Positions 22,643 to 34,915 of a DNA stretch of 64,000 nucleotides are shown here, piece after piece (positions within the stretch are counted from its first letter, which is position 1; every line of letters starts with the position of its first letter). This stretch comes from Pseudopyrenochaeta lycopersici (Eukaryota; Ascomycota; Dothideomycetes; Pleosporales; Pseudopyrenochaetaceae): contig NHZP01000080.1 of the NCBI GenBank assembly GCA_003313425.1, forward strand, positions 1 to 64,000, written 5' to 3'. The translations under genes were made by a program, and so were the position numbers. The notes beneath the pieces were generated by a model, which was not told where the DNA came from, did no database searches, and saw only the letters and a list, made by a program, of their open reading frames with translations.

Positions 22643-23886
22643 ACGAGAAAAAAAGACCGCACAGATGGTAGCTACGCAGGTGGTACCACGCTTACAGCAT
22701 CGAATAAATCATATGTTCAGCGAGGGAGCGCAGCAATGGGTGATAAGTGAATACCGCACTTTTGTGTGCTGCGGATGACGGTAAATCTAGCCTAACGAGA
22801 AGTAATGTTATCGTACAGCCTGTCGTGCTAAGCAGCTTGCCTAGCATATCTACAAAGGCTGCGGCAAGATTACTAACGACAGACACTTCCATGGGCCTCT
22901 ATGGTCCACGTCTGACCTGAGGCATGGTTTTAGGTGCCACGAGGCTACGCAGTCTACCGATGCCGATATCAGTACTACAGCAGCTTGCTAGTTCTGCTAT
23001 CCCTAGAGGCTAAGGACAGCTGGTTGATGCTTGTGTACGGCGAGTCGGGATATCAATGTGTTCCCACTCCTCTTGCCAACACTGTGGGCATTGTAGAGAA
23101 CATCTCGCATTCCAGCACCTTACAGTACGGTCCCAAGCGTCCTTATGGCCCCAATCCCCTATTCTTCTATTCCAATAACTCTTCCTGGTGGGACGGTACC
23201 GCATACAGTCAACACAGAGTGCCCAGCGCTTGTCCGGTTTTCCACGCGCGTTTACTGGTTTAATGCGCCTAATCAACGTCTCTACGCTTCGGGCAGAATG
23301 TGTAGTTGAACGTCGAGGTAGGAAGGGGACCTTTATGGATGCAAGTGCAGAAACTTGCAGGAGGCGTCGACACGAGAGCGCGAGGTAAATTTTATCCGGC
23401 GGGTTTGCGTGGTAGAAGATCAGGAGAAGAAGCTCGGCGGGGAGGCGGAGAAGGGCGGTGTGCGAGAACGCCGGCTCTATGAAGGACTAGAATCAATCAG
23501 CGAATAGTGGGAACGACTAGGTAGCATTTTTGGGCGTACGATATGAGGAACGACGAATGGCTTCCAACTCAACATCGTGACAATACCTCTGAGGCATGGA
23601 GACTTTGCGCGATGGGCTGTTGCTTCGCGAATGGTTCTTACATGAGGTATGCTCACTTCTTGGCATCATGACCTCATGTCGCACTGGACGTGTGTGTTAA
23701 ACCGAACAGTGAAAATGGGTGAAGAAAATGAGAAGAATGCATTGTAACTGTGTGTGTATTGTATGTATGTAGATGTGAGATCGTCTCTTTTTTGTGCTAT
23801 AGTGAGGAGAGGTGCCTTTATGTCCCTCGCGACAGCTATCATGTGATAATTGATTCCTGAGCCAATGAGCTTCCACCAGGTGGATC
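22643..23886. other. No firm gene; one possible short secreted-like frame
   Basis: The plus-strand frame 22934-23263 has a hydrophobic stretch (SSLLVLLSLEA) and several N-glycosylation-type sites (FYSNNSSWWDG) but no clear start or splice partners. The rest, to 23886, has no recognisable coding. A GT-rich microsatellite-like stretch (TGTGTGTATTGTATGTATG) lies at about 23750-23768. Confidence 0.3.
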
Positions 23887-23894
23887 TGGCCTGC

Positions 23895-24042
23895 GACACT
23901 TAGTTAACGCCACCATCAAGTCTTGGCGATAAACCGTTGGTTTACCGGTAACCATCGGTTTTTTCAGACGATTGAATTGAACCGAGTCTTGGCGGTAAAT
24001 TCAGTTCGGTTCAAATGGTAAACCGAACCGTTGAGATCACTG
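23895..24042 (-). repeat. Detached hAT 5' end, inverted copy
   Basis: The stretch 23895-24031 is a near-perfect reverse complement of 29564-29700, the 5' end of hAT element 3. Here the true terminus is kept: the reverse strand starts CAGTGATCTCAACGGTTC at 24042. The other side stops abruptly at 23895, next to CTGGCCTGCGACA. It is a 148-bp fragment, not a complete element. Confidence 0.85.
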
Positions 24043-24129
24043 GCTCCGACCGTCCAAGAGGCCTGAACTTTGGTCAACGCCTTATCCAGCTGAAGAGCTT
24101 ACATTTTGCCAAATTAGCAACTATTTAAA

Positions 24130-24262
24130 GGAGTACGATTGGCTTACTAATCAATCCGTCCTTCGTTAAAAATCCTATCAATCAATCCAATCAATCCGTG
24201 AGACGATTTGCTAACAATCAATCAATCCATGACAACGAGATTGATTGGATTGATTGATAGCA
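24130..24262. repeat. Possible small hAT-type MITE made of ATCAATC units
   Basis: About 120 bp carry many ATCAATCAATCC units on one side and GATTGATTGGATTGATTGAT on the other, forming a loose inverted structure. This resembles the subterminal repeats of the hAT elements in the window. Exact ends and a target duplication were not found. Confidence 0.4.
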
Positions 24263-24271
24263 ACTCTGGTC

Positions 24272-26586
24272 TCATTGCTTTTCGTAATAATCGACAGGGA
24301 AGCCAAGTGCCTCGCACTGTTTTCCCTCCGTAAATCTCACATCTTTACTCTTCGGCGCCCTCAACTGTCTTAGGCTCGGCCGCTGCCAATTCACCTTCTC
24401 CCACTCCCCCAAACCCATCACTGCCTTCGTTGTGTTTTCATAGCCCCTCGACGACAAAAGCCTCAAGTCCGGATTCGGACTATGCCGCCACGCAAACGCC
24501 GTCCAAGTATCCAGTACATACTGGCTGAACGCGACATCCCACTTGTCCCTCTCAGGGAACCCCTGCCTCATCAGATTCCCAAAGACGTAGAACAGTTCTC
24601 CCGAGTGGCACCGGAAGTACTCGTCTGACGTCGGGTCTCCGAGCGGGTGCGCTGCTGAGCGCGGCGGTTCGCAGGTGGGCGCGTTGGGATCCCAGAACGG
24701 ACCCTGGTACGAGCGGTCAAACTCGTAGAGGTACGTGGCTGGAAAGGTAGCGTGTTTGGACGCCGTATAGGCGGCTGCTTGACCGAGACAGCGGAATTCA
24801 GCGTCTGTCGCCACGCGGACTGTGACGTTGAACACGTTGAGAGTTGCATTGCGGCCGGACGGGAGAGGAAAAGCGTTAGAAGAGAAGATTGGGGACGGGT
24901 CGAACGAATTGGCGATTATAGCCGCGGTGAGGTTGGTGGTCCTAGGGTAGCTGATGAATGTGTTGCCTGACAAGGTTGGTTTAGAATGTCTTTCAGCGGA
25001 AACAATGTAGTGCGCTAGTGCGTATAATAAACTTACCGTCATCTCGCATGAAGCCTGTAAATACAGGGACAGGGGCCACCGGCCCGCTACCATTTAGTTC
25101 AAGTTGTCTAGTTGTAATTATGGAGCCATCGACGACAATGTAGCTGATGAATACTAAGCTGTTGAATCTATGTGGGGCTACATTTAAAACTCACCTGGCT
25201 ACGGTGTTGAGAGCGATCAGCTTGAGAGGGTCATACGCCCTTAGGCAGTTCACGTGCGATGGTGCATCCAGACAGCCAGTAGCATCCAAAATACCCTTTG
25301 CGGCAAGAGCCACTTCCTCCGGGATGGTGTACCAGAACGAATATGTCTTGGCGGAGTTTGAACCGGCCAGATTACTCATGGGAACCGCCGCCGCATACTT
25401 TCCGATTGCTTTTGGAGAGGCCAATAACGCCCTAACGGAGGCAGCCCCAGCGCTCTGCCCAAAGATCGTGACGCGTTCGGGGTCGCCACCAAAATCCCTG
25501 ATATGAGCTTACACCCACTCGAGTGCAACAATCTAGTCTACAATACCGTAGTTTCCGTTAGTCTTGCCATCGTCAAGTGCCAAGAATCCCAGAGTTGACA
25601 GCCTGTAGTTGATAGTTACAACTACTACGTCACCTCGGGAAGCCATATTTCCTCCGTCAAAGGTACTATCTGAACCTGCGCCCAGGATGAAAGCACCTCC
25701 GTGGATCCAGAACATGACCGGCTTCAATGTGGACTTCGAAGAGACTCTACCCGATTCAGGAAGATATGGTGTCCAGATGTTGAGGAATAGACAGTCTTCG
25801 CTGCATGTCTCCTCGGTGCAACCGCCTTGAATGCATTGCGGGCCGAAGGAGAGCGCGGAGCTGCTGCCTTCGCCTTGATAGAGCGTCGAATATGCGAAGC
25901 GATCTGGCATGGGCGCATAGCGGATGCCTTGGAAGCGGAACGAAAGCTTGTCGCGGTAGCTGCGGGACGTTAGTTGGAGTTCTCAATCTATGCCATTGCT
26001 GGGAATAGCGCGGGCATGTAAAATTCAGACAGCCGCATACCCAGTTATCTGCTGCTTTCCAGTGGCCACTGTAGTTTGCCACCTAGCAGATGTATTCGCA
26101 TATGATGGTGAAGACAGTGCTGCCAACTGGGTACAGAGGGCCGGCAATTTCGCGTTGCAGCTCACTGCACGAGCTACTCCATCTAGCGTGACTGCAGTGC
26201 AGTGTGAGTGGGAACCCCGCCCAATCCAGTACAAACTTGACGCATTCTTATCAGGATAACCAAGACTCTTCAAGATATCTTCAGGCTTTTCTTTTGGGAG
26301 GGTCCATAGCTCCTCCCCAAGAACAGCACAGCCCTTTTGCGCGTCGGCTTCGGTTTGCGGTGAGCCCAGGACAACTACTGCATCCCGCCGCTTGCTGGAG
26401 TTGCCTGTTCTTGTCAGCTGCCAGGGGTTGTACATGGGAGATGAGAACGATATTACTGTATAGGTCATTGTGCAGAACAATTCTCAAATCGGACCCGACT
26501 GACTTGGTTGTTGGGATGGCCTGTATAGTACAGGCAGAAAGGAAGAGCAAGATGGCTGTGGTGGGACACATCCAGCGATAAACCAT
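24272..26586 (-). pseudogene. Secreted carboxylesterase (type B) with two nonsense codons
   Basis: Five exons (26586-26457, 26404-26041, 25959-25195, 25143-25037, 24966-24272) with GT-AG introns of 51-81 nt give 686 codons. A signal peptide (TAILLFLSACTIQA) and an extra N-terminal region precede the esterase fold. Family motifs are clear: EDCLFLNIWTP, MFWIHGGAFILG, the nucleophile elbow FGQSAGAAS, and the His block CHSGELFYVFG. In exon 3 two Gln codons have become stops: CAG to TAG in GIVD-stop-IVALEWV and CAA to TAA directly after EWV, both C-to-T at CpA. Everything else is open, so the gene was lost recently. It would have hydrolysed carboxylic esters outside the cell. Confidence 0.88.
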
Positions 26587-27667
26587 ATTAACAAGTAGCA
26601 GCCTCCGTTATGCGCAACATTGGCAGCTGCCCTGGAATCGTTGAGAGGACTGACTTATTATACGCCATCCACTTTCCGCAACTTCTAGGAGTTCCCCTTG
26701 TTTCCGACAGCATACACCCGCTAATGAAAACGTGCATTTGGCGGCGAGGCTAAAGGAATAATGTCCACGTGGCACAAGGAACGAAGTCCCATGGACGAAT
26801 TCATACGGACGAATTACCTTCGTGCCACACGCTGGCAAGACAGACAGGGCTTGTGTTAAAGTTGGTGTTGCATGAGCCGGTTGGTTGCGTAAGCGAGTGA
26901 CACCCTATATTGAACTGATCTTAGCTTTGCAACTGGGAAAGTTGCTAATGTGATTATGCCAACGATCTGCAGCCGGAGCGGAAATGAGAGGACCTGGGAA
27001 TTTATGAAACTCGGGTGGTTGGAGCAATGGCTCACTCACGTACCCACGCAGTCGGGCAACGACCAACTCACTGTTGCGCAGTAGAATCACTCCTTCTTTA
27101 GACTTGTATTCCCGTTCTATCCAAGATTTTCTGGTCACCAGGTCGTTCTAGCGTTGCAAGGTGCCTTTCATGCATTTCCTAGTAAACCTGAAATTACGAA
27201 AAGCATCTGTACGTAGCAAACAGGTGACCTGAGCGTCATGGAAACGGCAGCGGAAATAGCTTCCTCCGTCATCGGATACTTTTGAGATAAGATTCCACGC
27301 CAGAGCTTCGCAGAATAGGGGGAATGCCAAAGTGTCGATGTTAGCAGTAAGCCATAGCCTCTCGTCTATTGCGTACGTCATCCATCCGACCGGTTCCGAT
27401 CTTTTGATGCTTCGAAATACTTCCCATTCGGGTTATGGACTCTTGTCGGAGGGTCGGTTTTAAGAAGCCACGAAAGAGGCAGAGGAGTCGGGCCGAGTGG
27501 AACTTCCATATCCGGTTCCGGGACGGGGTTTACATGGTACACACTTATGGCTTCTTATCTTGTTAGGTTGACATATAATTAAAGGAAGCCAATGTCTCAA
27601 TATCAATAGATTCAATCCCTTGATTTATGTCGTTTCCCCTCAATTTACTGAAAGTACCGTAGCTACG
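26587..27667. other. No firm gene between esterase and beta-propeller gene
   Basis: Minus-strand frames 27381-27148 and 27138-26905 could be pieces of one decayed gene (contains FRCRFHDAQVTCLLRTDAF and SWIEREYKSKEGVILLRNSE), but they are in different frames with no clean splice sites. The 5' ends of the two flanking genes point into this region, so it should hold two divergent promoters. Confidence 0.3.
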
Positions 27668-29310
27668 ATGATTCGTTTCGATAGATGTCTCGACCATTTA
27701 GCCTCGATTCTGCTTCTACCATTAGTGCTAGCAGTAAGCTACCTATGAATGCAAAGGATCTCCGATATAGCTGACGTCCTAAGCGAGGTTCCAGCCTTTC
27801 CAATCTTGGAGGCTGGAGTCAGATACCAATTGAATCACTTCAGCCCCTTCTTAGAGAACCATTCATTGGTAGTCCAAGAGAAGCCAACCATTTAAGGCCG
27901 AAGACCAAATATAATCCGTTTACCGTGGCGTATCATAGGGACACCGGTAATACTCGCTCCGATGACTATCTCGGACCACTCGGTGAAACCATCCAAATCG
28001 CGTCCACTTCCCACATCAAACCCGCTCCTCTCTACTGGGATGACGAAGGCCGACTCACCGCTGGCGCCATCTGCAATGATACTACAACTTGCATTGTAGC
28101 ACTTGATCCTGATACATTCGACGTCATGGCAACGTGGACAGGCCCCACAGAAAAGGGTTCAGCGCCCATGTTCCCATTCTTCACCTATTCCACCATGTAC
28201 TACGGCCGCTACGTCACACCAGCCTTAGGCCCTCGCATTCTGGAGATTGAACGTATCGACGCTGACAAGGAAACATATTTCCAAGTAGCCCGAGACATAG
28301 ATCTATCTAGTGTCGTTGGAAACAGCAGCCAGATCATCAACTCGGCATACGATGCGGGTGGAAACCTTTGGTTTACAACAGGAGGTTTCCCCGGGGCTGG
28401 AATAGGTAGTGCTAGTACGTCTGCTGTAGTCGGATACATTGAACCCGCCGGAGTTATTCGTCATATAGATCTCCCAGGCTCGAGTATCGAGAATGGAATT
28501 GCCATGAGCGGGTCTACCATCTACCTCAACACTGGGCCTGCGGGCGACAATGACCACCCAAATGCAGTAGGCTATCTATACGCACTCGAGCCCTGCTCTG
28601 AAGGGATCAGGATACTCTATAAGGAAGAATACGATGCCGGCGACGGGATCAAACTAGGTGGCATCTCGCGTGGGTCCGGCTCTTCGCCAAGTTTGCTGGG
28701 AAACGAATACGTTGCCATTACCGACAATGCCAATGAGCAGATCAACCTTCTTTTCTTCAGGCAAGCGAATGGTTCATCCAACAGCAGCAACTTTGTCTGC
28801 AAAGTACCCTTATTCAGCCCCAACGCCAGTGCCAACGAAAACACACTCGGCAGTCACTTCAACGGCGAGACTTACAGCGTCATCGTCACGAACTCGTTCA
28901 ACGCACCTCCCGTAATCAACTTCTTCAATGCGACAACAACACTCAATAGTTCGGCCCACAACGTTACAAACGCTGGTCCTGGCTTCGCCCGCGTTGACCT
29001 CGATCCCCGGAGCGGTTCGTGTGGTGTTCGGTGGGCAGCTGATTTGCGGGCGACTGGAATTCCGACACTGTCCACGTCCTCTGGGCTCCTGTACCAGTAT
29101 AGCCAAGATCATGATCTAGGTCGTAATGGCTCTTACGTATGGTATGTCTCGGCTGTTGATTACGAAACTGGTGAGGTTGTCTTTCGTGTACGCACTGGGG
29201 CCGGGCCGTTGTTTAACAATAACTACCAGAGCCCTACCTTGGGTGCGGACGGGGCGATATATACGTGGGTTCAAGGAGGTATTGTCAAAGTGTACGATGA
29301 TATGTATTAG
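27668..29310 (+). pseudogene. Secreted beta-propeller-like protein, probable 5' frameshift
   Basis: The main frame, open from about 27900 to the TAG at 29310, gives about 465 residues rich in Gly, Asn and Ser with repeated blade-like strands (GYIEPAGVIRHIDLPG, GYLYALEPCSEGIRILY, GAIYTWVQGGIVKVYDD) and many N-glycosylation sites. This resembles quinoprotein or six-bladed propeller folds. The ATG at 27668 gives a good signal peptide (LASILLLPLVLA) followed by a GTAAGC donor. The next segment (EVPAFPILEAGVRYQLNHF) is in a different frame from the main body, with the shift near 27890. So either a base is lost or I have missed an intron. Function unknown. Confidence 0.6.
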
Positions 29311-29557
29311 TAACTACCCTACTTCAGGGTGCAATGGAACTTAGCATCTTCATTTTTCGAGCATTGTTCTCTTCATCTATTGTCGCCCTTTTGTGTGTGC
29401 GGGGAATATACATTCTAGTAGGATGATAAAATGCAGTGTTGATGATCATAATTGTGTCGAGCACTCTGGCCTAGCTTATCTACAGGAACCCCACGACGAG
29501 ATTACTAATGCAGTTCATCCTTATTGGATTCCGAGGCGATGCCTGGCCTGCGACATG

Positions 29558-32015
29558 ATGACTACGGTTCGGTTTACCATTTGAACCGAACTGAATTTAC
29601 CGCCAAGACTCGGTTCAATTCAATCGTCTGAAAAAACCGATGGTTACCGGTAAACCAACGGTTTATCGCCAAGACTTGATGGTGGCGTTAACTAAGTGTC
29701 AGCTCTTGCTACCATAGAAAATGACCCTCCAGAGGCCAAGAGCGAGGTGAACAGTAACTGGACCAAGAAACGTACTCCTGGGGTGTTTTGACAGATATCT
29801 GGGCCGCAGCTCGTGAACCAAAGGAGGGAGAGGAGCCCAGGGATAAGCATGGCCATCGATGGTTCTATTGCTCGATTTGTAAGTGGAAGGGTGCCGCTTC
29901 ATACCGTATACGAACGCACCTTTATCCGCATAATATACGGATTGACGATGCTCAACCACCAGCTAAAAAAAGAGCAATAGAGAGAGCAATATCGGGCTTA
30001 CCTGGGTTCGTTGACCGCCAGAAGGCGAAGCAAGAAGGTCGTAATCTTACAGAGGAGAAATACCTTAGCAACACAATCAACAAGCCCGCGTTTCTAGAGG
30101 CTCTGGTACAACTTATTAGTAAGCACTCACTACCGCTTAGCATAGTCAAATGTCCAGAGTTTTACGCGCTCAGTGCTTCCGTCAACTACGTAGCCGCGAA
30201 GATAGTTAAAGCAAGCCGCAATAAAGTTCCAGACCTCCTCCAGTCAAGCTTCTTTATGCACAAAGACGAAATCAAGACACGGCTTCAAGAACCGCTTACC
30301 TGGTACACTTCTCTATTGATATGTGGAGTTCTCCAGAAAAGACTGGCGTGCTAGGAGTTGTAGCTTACTTCATAGGCAAGTCCTCAAAAAAAGGTTGAAA
30401 AGGCGCTTTTAGCTCTCAGGGAACTGACTGGTACTCACAGTGGTGAAGCTCAAGCTAAACATGTTCTACAAGTTATCAACGAGTATAATCTTGTAGACAA
30501 ACTGGCTTCTTTACTCTTGACAACCACGGTGCCAATGATACAATGCTACGAGCGGTCGCACGCTTTATCTCACGCCTTGATCCTACACGGTGTAGAATTC
30601 GGTGTAACGGCCACATCATCGACCTCGTCGTACAAGCATTCTTGTTTGGAAAGGGCAAAGACGCTACAGAAGAAGCTATTCGGCAGATCGGCAAGCTTTC
30701 AAAGCAAGAGCGGAAGGGTAGCAGGGAGAGACTACAAACAGCTGCTGAATGGAGAAAGCTTGGCCCACTTGGAAAGTTACACAACCTTGTGATCTGGATA
30801 CACTCTTCTACAAGACTCTACCAGGCCCGGATTCGGCTTACTGGCCGTATGATACCCAGAGACAACAAGACAAGGTGGAATTCATGGTGGTTGATGATAC
30901 ACGTAGCGCTTAAGTTCCGTAAAGAGATGAATAACTTTGTACAAGACCACTGGTTGGAGGATGAAATTAAAGAGGATTATTTAGATCCAAATGATTGGCA
31001 AGAACTGATAGAACTTCACGACTTCCTTCTCCCGTTCTGGGAGATTACACAGGGCACTCAATTCGATATTTCAAGCCTTGATCAGGCTCTGTCAGCAATG
31101 GACTTCCTACACCTCCATTTTACCTCCCAATCTGCTCTATACAAAGACCGTAAAGATCTTGCAATGGAGAACCGCCTTTTGACTAGTTGGTTCAAGTTTG
31201 GAGAGTATTACAAAATGACAGAAGAGTCTCCAGCTTATGCTGCCGCAATTCTTCTACATCCTTCACTTCGTAAAGCTTGTCTCCAGAACTCAGATTCGTG
31301 GGAGAAAACCGACATCAATAGAGCAGTTCGGGAGGTTAGAAAATTATGGAAAGATCACTTCAAGCCAGGTATAGAGCAGCGTTCTACTCAAAATACGCTA
31401 GAAACGCCATACGGGCGATGGAAGCGCGAGAGGTATTTAAATATAGGTGTCGGTAGTACAATAGGTGATGACTTTGAGCGTTTTATCATAGTATGTTTGC
31501 TGAATCTTCATATAGTTAAGCTAATTAATTCTACAGGCTAGTCCTTATTCCATTGGTGAACAGCCTCCTCTTGAATATTGGCTTGAGCCAACGCAGCAGA
31601 AGACGTATCCTGAACTCAGTTTAATGGCCATCACAATATTCTCTATACCCGCGATGTCCACAGAGGTGGAGCGTGTATTTAGTAGTCCTCGGCGTACAAT
31701 CTCATGGGATCGAACGAGGCTTTCAATCAAGACGCTAGAGATGCTGGAGTGCTTGAAGCATTGGATCACGAGTGAACTTTCTTATGAGACTTTTCTGACA
31801 GCTCAGGCGGTTCAGAGGGCTATAGAGTCTACGGAACAGGAGCTTGCGTGACTAGAGGCTAAATTAGAAGGTAACAAGTCGTGATACTACTGCTACACCG
31901 TACGTCATATATTACCGCTTCAAATTAGTGAATCAACCTGAATCCGATCCCTGATTCAATGAATCATCCTGAAGCAGGCTCTGCTTCAGGATCAGTCCGG
32001 TTCAATGCATCACTG
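29558..32015 (+). mobile_element. hAT element 3, decayed
   Basis: The 3' terminus reads GCATCACTG at 32007-32015, the expected hAT end. The 5' terminus is altered: where the detached copy at 23895-24042 has CAGTGATCTCAAC before GGTTCGG, this copy has CATGATGACTAC. No 8-bp duplication is visible. Inside is a frame-shifted transposase. It is inserted in a LINE-like remnant on its right. Confidence 0.8.
29788..31851 (+). pseudogene. hAT transposase (element 3), frame-shifted
   Basis: Starts TDIWAAAREPKEG with a BED-like finger (CSICKWKG, then IRTHLYPH). The core is broken by at least three shifts: near 30303 just before HFSIDMWSSPEK, at the poly-A stretch near 30390, and near 30510 before TLDNHGAND. 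From 30543 the frame RIRCNGHIIDLVVQAFLFGKG is open to an intron at about 31492 (GTATGT to CTACAG). The last exon ends with IPAMSTEVERVFSSPRRT. The order matches elements 1, 2 and 4. It cannot encode an active protein. Confidence 0.88.
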
Positions 32016-32590
32016 CCACGATTGCTCTGTGTTATACTGGCTGTGTAGTCTCTTTAGTCTTTTCGCTTCTGCGAGTACCGCCTTGCACTCCGCAGTCCAT
32101 CCCTCCCTTGCTCGGGGTGAGAAGCATGTTTGCGGAACTGCTTTGTCGATTGCGCTTCTGATCGCCGTAATCACTTCATGGACGTAGCTATCAAGTGCCA
32201 TCTTTGTCACGGGTCTGCGTGTCGGTGGCAAGCCAGCGTGTGTACCACAAGCTTGGTCGGCGGATCGATGGCACTCGAGTATGCTTGGAGTTCGATACAG
32301 TGCCCTCGTCGTGCATTGGGCAAGTGGTCTCTCTCGTCCAGAGTCCACCAGCTGCGAGTCGGGCACTTTTGCGTTTTGTCAATGCCGAGGCCGCCACCCA
32401 TAACACATATTATGTTACTACAGGCAACTCCCAGCAGCACAGCGATTATTTCTTGCGATTCATGCTCATTTACTTATGTGCGTCTCTCAAGCTGCATGTT
32501 GGCTGGCCTTGGTAGGAGAGGGACCCAAGAGGCGACACCTAAGGCTATTGTGCTTGTTCAAGAGACTCCGCGATGAAAAAGGGTTAAGGA
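32016..32590 (-). pseudogene. LINE-type retrotransposon fragment (Tad-like)
   Basis: On the minus strand 32190-32010 reads ALDSYVHEVITAIRSAIDKA, then ARE-GWTAECKAVLAEAKRLKRLHSQYNTEQSW. This is the typical linker between endonuclease and reverse transcriptase in fungal Tad/I-type LINEs. Weaker similarity continues upstream to about 32440 in shifted frames. The hAT element 3 end cuts the sequence at 32015, so the reverse transcriptase part is missing. Assigned from memory of the family pattern. Confidence 0.5.
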
Positions 32591-33090
32591 GAGATACTAT
32601 CGGGCATGGTGCGAGCTGAAGACATACGGCTCTCTAGCATGGGAGGCTCAGCTTGCAACAGGCCCCTCGATTGGCAGAGCGTCAGACTGGGGTGCTCCAA
32701 CACATGTGACTCACGGGCCGATTGCATCACCACGGTGCCTCAGTCGCGCTAAGAAACTCATTTAGGTTCTGGAGAGTGGATCGACACTAACGTCGAGCGT
32801 CTACGTGCGGTAAATAGTGATGGTTTCAAACTCTTCGAGTTCTCGCTGTTTTCATGCTATTTCTGCATACAATTTTCTCATTCCCATTATACACACTCCG
32901 TTCAGTGGGACAATCAACTGTTTTAGCCCGTACTATATTAACTATGCCTTTGGAATCTTACCCAGTAATTGCAGGTGCCAGGCCCATAGTATGGCATTAG
33001 CTTGTCAATCTCTTCTCGAAACAACTCCGTCCTCATATATGCCTGGTGTGCCTACTTGAAATCAGCAGAGTACTTCTCGACGCAGAAATG
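32591..33090. other. Mostly featureless; possible exon fragment at 32968-33090 (-)
   Basis: On the minus strand 33090-32968 reads HFCVEKYSADFK, a TAG, then AHQAYMRTELFREEIDKLM and YYGPGTCNYW followed by GTAAGA, a good intron donor. It looks like a gene fragment with a Gln-to-stop change (CAG to TAG). I do not recognise the protein. The remainder, 32591-32960, has nothing I can name. Confidence 0.3.
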
Positions 33091-33465
33091 GGGAGATCAG
33101 CTAGACTAGGTACACCATGGACCAATTGCTGAACTTCTCCCTAATCCGATACATAGCCTATCAATTTAGACAATCAGCAATGGGCCTGTGACGTTTAAAA
33201 TATCACCATCCACGGTCGGGTGATACCCCTTGCCGGTATAAGTCGCAGAATAAAGCCCCTGTCTGAAGGCGCAGAGACAATCCAGTGGAGAGTCTAGAGG
33301 CTTGAATGCCAGAGCCCCAACAGTCGCGCCGATGCATGACTATCATCATTCCAGGGCATAGGTGTATCCTTCAGCCCGCCGCTCGGTACTCCGAGCTCCG
33401 AGTCGACAGATAAGTCACTTGACAAACGACATGAATGGCCGGAAAGTGCTGAACAGCTCGGGGGA
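33091..33465 (+). repeat. Left arm of about 360-bp inverted repeat
   Basis: It matches the reverse complement of 35715-36080 with roughly 85-90% identity by eye. Shared blocks include CACCATGGACCAATTGCTGAAC at the outer end, ATGACTATCATCATTC and TAGGTGTATCCTTCAGCC in the middle, and GTCGACAGAT followed by AGTCACTTGACAAAC at the inner end. The arms bracket the NmrA-like gene. Confidence 0.85.
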
Positions 33466-33869
33466 TCGTCCTAATTGATTATAATGGGGAGGATTGGTTG
33501 ATCAGCCGAACGGCGTTAATAAAACGCTCTGGGCAGCCTTGCAGAGCGCCTGTTCGAGCAGTTAGAGTTAGCGTTATGTGCTTTTCCCGCTCTGAATTTG
33601 GATCATGTTCAATCAGGCGCATTTTCGGTTCGCGGACGCTAAATACGGCTGGCTAGGTGCCCAAACCAGTGGAGCCTGTCCTTGTACAGCTGCCAACGGA
33701 ATTCAATAGCACGCCAAGGGTAACTCGCTTGCATGATGCAGAATCCTTGCCGCTGATCTTTGGTTCCGCTTGAAACCGGTGCTTTGTAAAATAATAAGCT
33801 GGAGGTGAATGGAAGTTGGGAACTAGATCAAATTTCTTGATATCTTAAGTCTATCCTCTGGTAATGACT

Positions 33870-34915
33870 CTAATCACGCTTCCATGCCTGTTTTACGAGT
33901 TCCGCGACACTCCTGGGTTTGACATCAGGGAAGATTTCGTTCAATGTACGAGCAGGCTTGAAATCCATAACCCCTTCAACAAACAAGACACCGAACGCGG
34001 ACATCGCACTTCGCAACGTTTCTTTCGGGAAGGCGTCGTTCTCAATTTTATGGGCAGGAAGCTCCGTAGCTTGCCCACTCCTCAACGCATCCAAGGAATC
34101 ATGCGTGACGTTGAACTTGACCCCCTTTACTTCCTCTGCGATCTGGAGAAATTGGTTCCAAGTTAACTTGTCCCCAATAATGTATGATTCAGGCTCCCAC
34201 TTATCTAGGGTGAGGAGTTTCGCTACGAAGCGGCCGACGTCAAAACTGTAGGTAAACGTGACCGGGACATCGCCAGATCCTGGAATGGCGGCTGCATTGT
34301 TTGCTATGTCAAGCACTGCAGGCATGGGAGACAGGTATGACTTGACGTGAGGGGCAACATAGTAATCGAGAAGGTAACCGTTGATGATATACGTGTACTG
34401 CAACGAGCTCTTTTCGACGGAGCGCAAGATATCGTATTTCACCTTGAACCAGGGGAACCTTTCAGCTAGTCTGGCATGAAAATGTATCAGCAAATCTACG
34501 CTATCAAAGGGATGATCAGACTTACTCGGCGGAGTATTTAGCGCCCCAGGTACTGGGAATGTACCTTTTGGTTGTGGTTGACTTTTCGGCAGCTTTGATG
34601 AGAGCCAGTTCTGGATCGAGTCCACTCTGAGTATCAAGCGTTGAAATGACAGTGTCAACTTCACTCGATTCTAGCACACTCGCAATCGAATCAGAATCGC
34701 TATAATTGATAGCGACTACCCGCGTCCCCAGTTCTTTCTCTTGGGCGTCATCAGCCTATGGTGACATGTCAGCCTAGAAATTGAGATGTGCTTATCGCTT
34801 GATTTACCTTCCGAGAAAGGACAATCACCTTGAAGCTGCCTGCTGCGACCAGCTCATCGACAATTACACGGCCAAGCTTGCCTGTTCCGCCAGCTACAGC
34901 AATGATAGACGACAT
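33870..34915 (-). CDS. NmrA-like NAD(P)-binding oxidoreductase, 312 residues
   Basis: Exons 34915-34808, 34755-34526 and 34470-33870 join in frame over introns of 52 and 55 nt. The N-terminus MSSIIAVAGGTGKLGR holds the dinucleotide-binding GGTGxxG loop of the atypical short-chain dehydrogenase/NmrA group, followed by VIVLSRK. YIPSTWGAKYSAE and the segment TYIINGYLLDYY match isoflavone-reductase-like members of fungal secondary metabolism. There is no signal peptide, so it is cytosolic. The length fits the family and all frames are open. It lies alone between two long inverted repeats and next to an esterase/lipase-type hydrolase gene. The substrate cannot be told from sequence. Confidence 0.9.

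Noticed and set aside
29558..32023. An 8-bp target duplication around hAT element 3
   Set aside because: The 8 bp after 32015 (CCACGATT) do not match the sequence before 29558, and the 5' terminus is altered, so a duplication cannot be shown.
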